Assembly: GCA_023079485.1 (NCBI GenBank) | Contig: CM041115.1 | Location: 47,210,156-47,274,155, forward strand | Direction: 5' to 3' | DNA from: Archilochus colubris | Taxonomy: Eukaryota > Chordata > Aves > Apodiformes > Trochilidae | Length of the DNA stretch: 64,000 nt | Shown here: positions 26,880 through 40,500 of the stretch, piece after piece | Layout: every line of letters begins with the position of its first letter | How positions within the stretch are numbered: position 1 is the first letter of the stretch | Translations under genes and position numbers: made by a program | The notes under the pieces: generated by a model | What the model was told of the DNA's origin: nothing | Database searches by the model: none | What the model saw: only the letters and a program-made list of their open reading frames with translations

Positions 26880-27615
26880 AGCAAAACCAGCCAACCAACC
26901 AGCCAACCAACCAGCCAACCAACCAGCCAACCAACCAGCCAACCAACCAGCCAACCAACCAGCCAACCAACCAGCCAACCAACCAGCCAACCAACCAGCC
27001 AACCAACCAGCCAACCAGCCAACCAACCAGCCAACCAACCAGCCAACCAACCAGCCAAAAACCCAACCAGCCAAAAACCCAACCAGCCAACCAAAAACCC
27101 AACCAGCCAACCAAAAACCCAACCAGCCAACCAAAAACCCAACCAGCCAACCAAAAACCCAACCAGCCAACCAAAAACCCAACCAGCCAACCAAAAACCC
27201 AACCAGCCAACCAAAAACCCAACCAGCCAACCAAAAACCCAACCAGCCAACCAAAAACCCAACCAGCCAACCAAAAACCCAACCAGCCAACCAAAAACCC
27301 AACCAGCCAACCAAAACCCCAACCAGCCAACCAAAACCCCAACCAGCCAACCAAAACCCCAACCAGCCAACCAAAACCCCAACCAGCCAACCAAAACCCC
27401 AACCAGCCAACCAAAAAACCAACCAACCAAAAAACCAACCAACCAAAAAACCAACCAACCAAAAAACCAACCAACCAAAAAACCAACCAACCAAAAAACC
27501 AACCAACCAAAAAACCAACCAACCAAAAAACCAACCAACCAAAAAACCAAAACAACCAAAAAACCAAACAACCAAACAACCAAACAACCAAACAACCAAA
27601 AACAAAACCAAACAA
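26880..27615 (+). repeat. 736-bp T-free minisatellite with four unit lengths
   Basis: No T occurs on the plus strand across the block. Four zones follow each other: about 15 copies of a 12-bp unit (AACCAACCAGCC) to 27057; about 17 copies of a 20-bp unit (AACCAGCCAACCAAAAACCC) to 27412, the last five reading AAAACCCC; about eight copies of a 16-bp unit (AAAAAACCAACCAACC) to about 27552; and an 8-bp AACCAAAC zone to the end. The CERT1 sense strand is therefore G/T-rich with regular GG tracts. The open reading frames of 245-270 codons in several frames on both strands exist only because stop codons need both T and A. Confidence 0.95.
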
Positions 27616-30092
27616 TCAAAAACCTAAGCAACACATGTAATCAATCATTTTATACAAGACAGTTATAAAAGACCTAAATCAAGGAGGGATTGGACTGGCA
27701 GAAGGAGATGCCTACTTCAATTCTGTCCTCGTCCTGTCATCCACCTTCTCCCACCTCTTACCTCAGGAGACTACACTGACCTCAGCAACTAGGGCAATCA
27801 AGAAGAAAGACATAAGGTATGTGTTACATGGCACTGGCTACGTGGTACTGCATGTGTACAGATAATTCAGGATACAAATCAGATATAAGACTAAATATGC
27901 TTTGAACATATAATGATAATGGTTAATGTGTAAGAGTCAATGTAGAGTGATAATTAACAATGTGTAAGAATTACAAGCACAAGGCGTGTTGCTAACGAAT
28001 GGCAGGCTAAAAGATTTCATTCTAACTTTAAAATTGGACTTGATTTGCCAGTCAAACTCTCTCACAGATATCTCTAATTCCTTTACAGATATCATAATTA
28101 TACTTGTGTACATATAAATCTATATATATGCACACGTATTTTGTTGTTAAAGAGTGTCAAAAGAGCTTAAGTAAAAGACCAACTTTTATCCTTAAATGAG
28201 TGCAACTTCAAAGGCTTTAAGATACATTAGACACTAGTCACAATAAAATATGAGTTAAGTGCCTGAAGACACAGGGCAGCAAATTCTCTTCCAACTGGTC
28301 TTCATAACTGAGGAATGGTGGACTTCAATTGAGTTGAAAGACATAATAAACAGATTAAGCAGCGGAAGTCAGACAGAGCATTTGGTCTAATTCACATTGA
28401 TTACAGAAAGATGGCAAAAGCAGCAACTGAAGTGCATGTTCTGTGTACGAACAGATGCAAAGGCTGTGGAGTTAGTAACTTTAGGAGTCTGCAAAACAGG
28501 AGATGGCCCAGTGCAGCTGCTTATTAGCAGATTAAAAAACAGAATTCTGACCTTTTTACTTAGGAATGCTTATCAGAAAGTGAAGCCTGGTATTGTACAA
28601 CTTATCAATAGCAGTGAAAAAAATTTCATTAGCTGCTATCACAAGACAGATCAGATCATCAACAGCACGTTGCCTAGCAGGACTGTTGAGCAACACTACA
28701 AGCCCTAAGGGTGAAGTACATATGAACCAAATGTAACCACAAACTATAAATCAATCTTATGAACATGCATTGAAATGCAGATTGAGCAAGAATAAGACTT
28801 GCAAATATCACAGAAAAAATGCTGAAGTACAAAATCATAGCTTTAACACCAAATGCAAACACTGTAATTATTTAAGGCTTGGTACAGCATCCCTGAGAAA
28901 TACTCCACATCATGAAAATGCTCTGATATAAATCATATGCAAGAATTATGATGCTGAAGTGGATGTCAAATCATTAACCCTTTAAAAACTTCATTGATTA
29001 TCTTAATAAAATAACTCAAGTGGAGGAATGATATTCTATTTCATAATAAAAAGTTGACAGAAGAATTCCTGGATTACAGCCCTGATTTCAAGTGTGTGGT
29101 AACACAATATTATATTCAAGTACTAAAGCAGAATTCTTCAACAATATTAAGTAATCATAAAATGCTTAACTAATACACACGACTGATAGTTTTTTCACAT
29201 ATTAATCACTACGGAATTCTTCATCATAATATGAAGAACAGTTCTACCTGAGCTGTTCTGGATGCATATTTTTCTACTTCTGACTTAACCTCCTCAACAC
29301 GTACCAAGGAACCAATCTTCTGCTTCTCCACCCTGACAAATAATGGCTTTTTGTTTGCAAGGATATTAGCACTCTATAGTTATTTGATAAAACAGAGGTC
29401 AATATTTTTATGTTTTCCCTATGAACACAGACCCATCTCTTGCTCATTCAGAGAATTCAGAGACATACATGAATTTGTTGTTGAGAGATGATGTGTATTT
29501 TGAAAATTGTCCAGGAGAACCCCATGTTCCAAGCAACTTTGCTGCAGCAGCACCAACCCCGCATCACTGTCTCATAGGCACATACTCCCTTTCTCTCCCT
29601 CATGCTCCCGTTACTCTTTGGCATTTTCCTCTCCAGAATACAATCACCTCAGGCCTTTCACATATGAGTAAGCACTCCTGACTGCACTTGCCTCTGTCTA
29701 GTATATCCATTCAGCTTACTCTCCCATTTGGCCCCAAGTTTTCACCAATCTGGATTTAGCTACACTATTTGAGGTACACACCAAAGCCTAAAAGTACTAA
29801 TTGCCACGTGTCTTTAAACTTCTATCTAGCCAGGGTTTGCCTTTTATGTTTTCATTTACTCGGGTCATCTTTCTAGTAGCACTTAAGGCTGAGGAAGCAC
29901 TTTATCAAATTACAGAAAAATAATTATTTAATTAAATGCTCATCACTTCATACTACAGAAGATTGTTTTCCAACCTCAGACAGTTGGAAACAATATTTTT
30001 GCATGCAGTTAGCAATTACTACAAATTTACTGCAACAGTATATTTGCCCAGGGCACAGATTATAGCTTAGCGTTTTAATAAAAGCTTTCATC

Positions 30093-30110
30093 AACTAAAA
30101 GCTTTTAGTT
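30093..30110. repeat. Perfect 18-bp palindrome
   Basis: AACTAAAAGCTTTTAGTT equals its own reverse complement; it is in CERT1 intron 2. Confidence 0.9.
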
Positions 30111-31399
30111 CTCGTTCAATTTAACTAGCAACAGACTTAATCACACCTATCAGTAGATAAAAGCTGCATCATTCTTCTTTTATCATGAACAGATCTGCCA
30201 GCAAGATCGAAATTTGGAGCAGTAGCTAGAAAAATTAAATGGCATGTTTATCCACATTAGTCCTCTTCTTCTGTACACTTCCACTACACTTCTATACACT
30301 ACCCCTCCAGCTGCTTCTGAAACACTGTTACACTTCACATTGTATAAAACTTAAAAGAGCACAACAACACACCCTTAATGTCAAGGCAATTTTTTGAAGT
30401 CTATATTGCAATACATGATCCATGCTAAAAGGGTTTTTAACAATACTAACAAGAGAAGAGTTGTCTATCACTGAGAACTCCTCCCATTAAATATACATCT
30501 TTATTCTAAAACTTAAATATCTGAAGACTTTAAAGTTTTTTTTAAAAAGATCTCATAGGAAGTCCTGTATTTATTTGTTTAAATTGACAAATGGATGAAG
30601 CATCCCTTGTTAACATATTTGTAAAAATGTCCATCTTTACATCCACAAGTGCCTAATTATTAATGGTGCCCAGCATCATACTATAAACCAGAAATAATGC
30701 TAGAGCAAGGAAGGGCAGCTGTTCAACAAACTGTATTTTTTAACAATGGGGTATGTTTTTCATCACTAGTGACTGATTACTGAAAAGAACCACCTTACTC
30801 TTTCTTCAGCCTATGTATAAGGAAATGAGAAGCTTAAAATAGAAAACTGTCAGTTTAGCCCTTATTTGTTTAGTGTTCTTATTCTCTTCAGTCCTAATTT
30901 ATAACATAGATATGTATGAAATTATCCACAATAGCTACTTATTGTTATTCAGAAAACTCAGGCAGACTTCAATTTTCTATCCTCTTGTCTGTCCTGAGCT
31001 CCAGATATTCACAATAGATACTCAAGAAATTCACGTCATCAGGAGGCCATTCTGAAACCTGTATATTAATACAAAACATAATTACTGCCATTACTAAGCA
31101 ACCACACTTTCTGATTTTTATTTCTGGAAAAAGTACCCTACTTTAATGAAAATATCTCCATTATAGAAACTGAACTTATTGCTTAGTCCTTGTCTAGGCA
31201 TTTTCAGAAAAAGTCTAAATGACTCTTTACAACAATAAAAGCAGTGTTCTAGGAAAAAAAAAACAGAAAGAAAATGAAAAAAAAAAGTGGTTACAAATTT
31301 GTAAACAGGTTTGAAAAATCTATTAATATAAACTACCACCAGGATTAAATTAGTGCTGGCCTTTCTGTCAGACTGCCTGAAGTGGGAAAGTGGAAAGGC

Positions 31400-31447
31400 A
31401 CAGCAGATGACCTCAAGTTCCCTTCCAGCTTGAGTTATTCTATGCTT
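31400..31447 (+). mobile_element. Possible CR1 tail remnant
   Basis: AGATGACCTCAAGTTCCCTT through TTATTCTATG resembles the last 45 bases of a CR1 element, including the ATTCTATG octamer. Confidence 0.4.
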
Positions 31448-32247
31448 ACCATACTGTTGTTATTAGTGCAAGTGACTCTATAAAAGCAGCGACAGCACTA
31501 TTAGAACAGGCACAGTAATCAAGGGAAAGACAGTACAAGCAGAAAGGCCAGTCAGCCTGGCAGCTGGACTGCCAGCTCTATAGAACATTTCTCTTTCCTC
31601 TTCTAATGGCAGACTCTAGACCTTACAACACTGAAGCTGAATCCCACAGATCCTCCATGACGGGACTGCCATCAAAGTCTTCATTGAAAGTTTGACTTTA
31701 GGAGTGAAATAACTACAAAGCTTTATGGTAATGAAGAGTAACATTAATAAAAACAATCTGGCTTTGACAGTCAACCTCCACAGTAATTTAGGATGTCCAG
31801 GCTAAAGATTAAATCTGTGCATATATGAAGTTTTTATAATACTTGTAACTTCTTCTCATCCTGTGACCACTTAGCATAACTTTTAGTTCAAGCCTCCACC
31901 CTGTTACAAACCAAATAAACATCTTTGAGGCTGTTTTTATCTTTACCTGGCTAAAAGCAACTTAGCATCATGTGCTGTCACAGTCTTCCCCTGTAACTCA
32001 ATACACAAGGCTAGTTCTTTACAGTTCATTATCCAGACAGTATACAATACATATTCATCCTTCAGTTCTCTGTTACAGAAAAAAGCAGCTCTTTTCAGTC
32101 CCAGTGGTTAATACAGCAAATAGTCCAACCAGGCCCCACCTCTTCATTCAATTAATCAGTACTGTCTCATGAATCTACCTGTTTTGGAAGGATAACGTAA
32201 TTCTATACCTAAAATAGCTGAAGAAGCTACTTTAACAAGCTACTTTA

Positions 32248-35987
<3,740 letters not shown>

Positions 35988-36083
35988 CTTGCTAAGCACC
36001 CCGCAGAGCTCAACAGGCAGCCCGAGCTCGGTCTCGGGGTCCTCCTCGGAACCGGACGAGTGCCAGCTCTGGTTGTCCGACAT
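35988..36083 (-). CDS. CERT1: CERT1 coding exon 1 (residues 1-32)
   Basis: The exon encodes 32 residues, beginning [19 protein letters not shown] and ending CGVLSK, the start of the PH domain. The start codon is the ATG whose first base is 36083. Its context is weak (T at -3, T at +4), but it matches the start of the mammalian CERT protein. The donor is AAG|GTAAGC, with the GT at 35987-35986. Known human CERT has a near-identical N-terminus; the His at position 8 and the Leu residues around 20-26 are differences I infer from memory of that family. The exon lies within the CpG island and its 5' UTR runs to about 36440. Confidence 0.95.
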
Positions 36084-36371
36084 TGAGACAGGAGCCGCAG
36101 CCAACGCCGAGCAGGAAAGAGCAGAAGCGGCCCCCGCCCACCGCAGCCTCAGCCTCCTCCTGCCGAAGGTGCTGTTCTACCTGAACGGCACCGGTCTTTG
36201 CCGGTGCCACCAGCGCCGCCCGCCCTGCCAGAGACCGGCCGGCGCCGAGGCACGCAGGCTCGGGCTTACCCCTCACCGCAGCCCCTCGGCCCCCACTGGC
36301 AATAAGAGCTACAACATAGAGGTGGCGAGGGGAGGAGGGGCGAGCGCGCGTCCGCCTGCCGCGCACTCCGC

Positions 36372-36431
36372 TCACAGCTCAGCTGCTCCTGCCGCCGCTG
36401 CAGCCGCCGCTGCCGCTGCCGCCGCCGCCAT
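36372..36431 (-). CDS. Candidate CERT1 uORF, 19 codons, poly-alanine
   Basis: The short open frame starts at an ATG embedded in TAAGATGGCGGC. This matches 11 of 12 positions of the TISU translation-initiator consensus and overlaps a YY1 motif. The peptide is almost all alanine, produced by the GCC/GCT repeat, and ends in GAAEL-stop. It would be translated only if transcription starts upstream of 36431. It is a regulatory candidate rather than a gene with its own product. Confidence 0.35.
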   Translation of the reverse strand: MAAAAAAAAAAAAAGAAEL

Positions 36432-36434
36432 CTT
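36424..36434 (-). promoter_or_regulatory. YY1-type motif (CERT1 side)
   Basis: GCCGCCATCTT on the plus strand is AAGATGGCGGC on the CERT1 sense strand. This is a perfect YY1 core of the kind usually found at or just downstream of start sites. Confidence 0.6.
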
Positions 36435-36516
36435 ACGGGAGACCGGTGCTGTGTGCCACTATTTACCAGCTCCGCCCCAGGTCTCCCCTCCCAGCCCCAC
36501 CGACGGGCAGCGCGGT

Positions 36517-36535
36517 GCCTGACGGGAGCTGTAGT
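36517..36535 (-). promoter_or_regulatory. ZNF143/THAP11-type motif, copy 1
   Basis: The plus strand reads GCCTGACGGGAGCTGTAGT. Its complement fits the ACTACAnnTCCC SBS motif bound by ZNF143 and THAP11 in CpG-island promoters. This is the second-best of three 19-bp copies. Confidence 0.6.
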
Positions 36536-36568
36536 CTTGCCTCGCCAGCCGCAAGCCCGCTCACCGTT

Positions 36569-36587
36569 GCCTCTAGGGAACGGTAGT
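36569..36587 (-). promoter_or_regulatory. ZNF143/THAP11-type motif, copy 2 (degenerate)
   Basis: The plus strand reads GCCTCTAGGGAACGGTAGT. It shares the GCCT...GGGA...GTAGT framework with its neighbours but has several mismatches to the SBS consensus. It starts 52 bp after copy 1. Confidence 0.4.
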
Positions 36588-36612
36588 TTCTGGTGCTGAC
36601 GAATGGCGCACG

Positions 36613-36631
36613 GCCTGCTGGGAGCTGTAGT
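36613..36631 (-). promoter_or_regulatory. ZNF143/THAP11-type motif, copy 3 (best match)
   Basis: The plus strand reads GCCTGCTGGGAGCTGTAGT. Its complement, ACTACAGCTCCCAGCAGGC, is close to the full SBS consensus ACTACAnnTCCCAGCAnGC. It starts 44 bp after copy 2 and lies between the presumed CERT1 and POLK start regions. Confidence 0.7.
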
Positions 36632-36668
36632 CGGTCGCAGTAGTTGTCTCCCTCCCCTGAGCGGGAGG

Positions 36669-36680
36669 CTGCCATCTTGG
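36669..36680 (-). promoter_or_regulatory. YY1-type motif (POLK side)
   Basis: CTGCCATCTTGG contains the YY1 core CCATCTTG. A weaker, one-mismatch site in the opposite orientation (AAAATGGTGGCC) lies at 36973-36984, near the presumed POLK first exon. Confidence 0.5.
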
Positions 36681-36833
36681 TTTCGGCGGACCCGTAGAGC
36701 TTCCCAGCGGGTTTCACCTCCCCGTGCCCCTGTGAGGTGGGGAACTTTCCTCTCGCTGCTGGTGGTGCAGGGCAGTGTTACTGCTTGAGGGATGTTTGCT
36801 TTATTTTTGAGTCTTTTTTTTTTTTTTTTTCAG

Positions 36834-37018
36834 GTGATGGACGGCTCTTTCTGTAGTGAGATGAAGCGGCTCTTCTGTTCTGTTTGCTTTTTAGTGTGAG
36901 AGATGTGTCCTTGTCTTCCCTGCCTCAAACCGGCGGGACGCAGGGGGTGAGCGCCAAACTTTTCCCTTAACAAAAATGGTGGCCGCAGGAAGAGGCGGGG
37001 GGTGCTGCCGTCTCCGGG
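36834..37018 (+). other. POLK: Candidate non-coding first exon region of POLK
   Basis: POLK's first coding exon lies at 46840, far from the CpG island, so a 5' untranslated exon is expected here. A strong donor, CGGG|GTGAGT, occurs with its GT at 37019. A 17-T run followed by CAG ending at 36833 is a convincing acceptor, so this segment could be either a separate 5' UTR exon or the downstream part of a longer first exon. No cDNA is available, and the 5' boundary is a guess. Confidence 0.35.
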
Positions 37019-37532
37019 GTGAGTCGTGAGGGCATGGCGGGACGCCCCGCCGCAAGTAGTGGGGTCAGTTTCTGCTCCCTGCATGGGCCTGAGGGGCACG
37101 GGCGCCATACCCCGATGCCGCCCGCTCCCTGCGCCCGGCGGCGGCCGCGGTCAGGCGCGGCGTGCCCAGAGGCTCCGCTACCCTCTCCTTCCCAGCCGGC
37201 TGAGCGGCGCTGCGCGCAGCTTTCGTTCTGCTACAGTGCCTGTGACCAAAGGCCTGTGTTGAGCGGAACTCACCAGCTCCGGCCGAGCGGTGTCCTGGCT
37301 TTTATTTGTCTAGTATTTTCGCCTCTTAGGTAGCGAAAAGATAGTTTTTGTCTACAGATTTAATATTTGCCGAAAGGCAAAAAAGGCAGCTGAGCCTGTC
37401 ACTTAACAATTTATGAACAAATGTAGGGGTGTGGGAAGGACTTAGGATTTGTACCGGCTCATCTTGTGATTTCTTGAAAACAAAGTGTGTTAAAAGTGTT
37501 GGCTGAAGAAACTGCAGTTTCAGAACATGCAC

Positions 37533-37554
37533 TTGTGCAATGGTTGTGCAATGG
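37533..37554 (+). promoter_or_regulatory. Tandem C/EBP-like motif pair
   Basis: TTGTGCAATGG occurs twice with no gap. Each copy contains TTGTGCAAT, one base from the ideal C/EBP palindrome. It lies about 270 bp beyond the CpG island, in presumed POLK intron 1. Confidence 0.4.
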
Positions 37555-40500
37555 TGTTTCTCCTGACTTCCTCATGACAAATTGTGTATGATTTTTTCCG
37601 TGTTACACTCCCTGAAAGCTTTTATTATTTTAGATTTACTGTTTTTTTGGTAGAGCTCCTGGCATTGACACAGCTACTTGTATGTGTTCTTTACATATAT
37701 AGTAGCTAACAGTTAAATAATGTTAGTACCAGCTCAAAGTCTCAGATACAGAGTTGCAATGAATGCAACATGGAGCATTTTTGTCCTGAGCAATTAGAAA
37801 TAAAAGAACTGTCACAGGCATCTTAATGATTGTGCAGTCACTGGAATGCACAGAAATAACTTTTATGGTCCTGTGGGCTCTATTTTAAACAATTTTTAAA
37901 TATTGTTTTCTAAAATGTTTAGAAACTATGTTTTTTGATTTACCAGCTGCTTGGAAAGAAAACGAGGAAGATATTTTTTCTTGGTGTCTGTTGCCAACGG
38001 TACTGCTTTTGTTAAGCAAACAGATTTGCTGTGTTATGTATATGTTGATATGTATTAGAATAATTTCTAGTTCTTCACTGCAGTATGTAGATGAAGTTAA
38101 GTGATATCACCTCTAATGCCAGTTACGTTTTCCCACTTAAACTCTGACTGAACTTCTTTATCCTGAGGTGAAGAGGCATGTCTGAACAAAACCTTATAGC
38201 GGTGGAAATAATGTGTACTACGTAGCAATGTCCTTTCCTGCTTTCAGTTTAAAACGAGTCACCTGATTCTAGATGTAGCTCTGTAGTGCTTTTTTTTGTT
38301 TTCCCCTCTGTATAACACTGAGTCAAACAGGTGTTAAAAAATAAAAATGTCATGATTTTATATTATTTTAGGTTTAGAAGCCTTGATAGAGTGAATATTT
38401 GTTCAGTTACTAATGCTAATATGTTATATATATTATAATGCTTATAGTGTTTTATAACCAAGCTTTAAATGAAAAAGTACTGAATGCTAAAAGGTTTAAG
38501 TTTTCATCTTTTCGTGTAACGCTTTGCTTGGGATAATGGATTTTTTTACATATGCCACATCCTCCAAATATGTCTTAAGTTTTTCATAACATCACCAGTA
38601 TATCTTCTTCCCCTAAGCAAATTGGGATTGTGAATATCTTATGAAAATTAACTCCTCTTTCTAACCAGCTTTTTCATATATAACTTTCTGTATGTTGCTC
38701 TTAATAGGATCAAGCCATAACCACATTACCATGAACCTGGTGCATTGAGAGTAGATTTGTAAATGAAAGATTTAGTACTGAGAATCTTCTGGTCATTTTA
38801 CATATTATTTAAAAGGTGTTCTCACTAGTACTAGTGTGAGCTCATGGAGGGCACCTGCTTTAGCGATTGTAATGTGTGAAGTGTTCTCTGAAAGCACTGT
38901 TTTCCAGTTTGGTTTGAAGGGCATCTGGTTTTCCTGCTTCAAGGTGAATCTGGGATGCAAATCAGAGAGTGGAAAATGGAGATGATCAGACTGGTGTGCT
39001 GATGTAGGCTACTCACTCCTCTTTAGCTCCTTTTAGCCTTTTCCATTCCTTTATTGCTGTGTTCATTTTTTCATCACAAGTACCAGTACTCAATCTGTGC
39101 CCCTTGTGATGCCTTAGAGCTTGAGAAAAGTTTATAAACTACTGTTAAAACTGGAAATAGTCATCACCTTTGTTAGAGTAGTGGAACACCTACCATCTTT
39201 CTCTACTGCTGATATACTGCTTGTAATACAAAAATGTTTTGTTTGAGTTTTACTTCTAAAGGTGATAGTCATAAACATCATAAACTGGGTAACTTTAAAA
39301 TATCTGTTTTTTCTTTTTCCTTTTTATATCTCTTATTTCCACTATTGTACCTTCTGTTTTAACATGTTCATTTTATGTTATTAGAACACATTCACCACAA
39401 GTGTATAAACATTTTCTAGAATGTTCAAGCTTGTGGTTACGTTTGTTCTTAAATTGAAGGCCATTTTCCTTAACAGGATTCTTGAAGGAGTTTTGTTTAT
39501 GCCATGGCAAAATGCCTTAGTGTAAGCTCTGAGATACAAATGATTGAGATGTTTTTTTCTGTAACAGTGATGGTCTCTCTGAATCACTGTGGTAGGGTTA
39601 TTTTTTTAAGTTTAAAAAAAAACCAAAACAGAAGATATCACTGCTATTTATTAATATAATGGCAATAAACAAAACTGTAGTAACAGTTGCAGATAACTAC
39701 ACTTCTGGTGTCATTTTTACTGTTGAATGTTGATAACAATAGTTCCATCCTCTCATTATTTTCTTCATGGATTTAATGCTGAAACATTTATTTTCAGTAG
39801 TCTGGAAGTACTAGAAAAACTTGGTTAGAAACTTGAGATAAATCTTCCAGTTTAAAAGGCCTTGGAAAATGAATAGACAGAAGATTGCCCTTTGAATAAG
39901 CTGAATTTTTCAAGACTTGAATATTTTTTACACAGAGAAACTGGATGCAGGATTTACAACAGAATTGTTCTGCATCTTGCCAGCAGAAAAATAGTAGGAG
40001 TATTCCACTTTTCTCACTTGCATATTTATTCGCATAAGCAAGGTATAATTCAGTTTGAGATAAGCCATAAGATAAATTTAATTTTTGGCATTATCAGAAG
40101 CTTTTCAGTATGAATTATTTACTTTTTTAAAATGATTGAGTTGTGTGTAGTTTGTTAAATGAGTTCAGAAAAGACACAATTCTAGAGCTTTTTTTTTTTT
40201 ATGGATGATTATAGGTGCATGTTTGGATCTATGTTTTTGTACAATTCCGAGTCAGCTGCTACTTAAAAAAAAATAGTCCATGTCAGCTCGGGCACTTGGA
40301 ATTTTCACTTTTACAAGTCCTGGCCAAGTTTTCTGTTCCGTATTGATTTATCATGGACCTTGCCTTACTGAATTTGTAAAAATACTTAGGTCTTTCTCAA
40401 AAGATTTTTTCCCTAGGGAACTAGGTTTTATTCTATATTGAGAAAGACCATAAAACAGTAGAAGTTCTGAATGCACCAAGGGAGTCCAGGTGGTCGACAC

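Larger units (their letters stand above)
36084..36440 (-). promoter_or_regulatory. CERT1: CERT1 5' untranslated region with two upstream AUGs
   Basis: GC-rich leader upstream of the CERT1 start, including a GCC/GCT triplet tract at 36388-36429 (GGC/GCT-rich in the mRNA). Two minus-strand ATGs precede the main start. The first, at 36431, opens a 19-codon alanine-rich frame ending TGA at 36374-36372. The second, at 36317, is followed by one Leu codon and TAG (36311-36309), in frame with CERT1. These in-frame stops mean no N-terminal extension from either upstream AUG is possible on this transcript. The 5' limit is inferred, not observed. Confidence 0.6.

Noticed and set aside
26815..27634. Open reading frames of 245-270 codons on both strands, Pro-Asn-Gln repeats one way and Gly-Trp-Leu-Val repeats the other
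   Set aside because: They lie in DNA lacking T on one strand and A on the other, where stop codons cannot occur; the frames are compositional, and the region is intronic minisatellite.
36010..36375. 121-codon minus-strand frame upstream of CERT1
   Set aside because: It opens with GTG rather than ATG, is out of frame with CERT1 and reflects low stop density in the CpG island.
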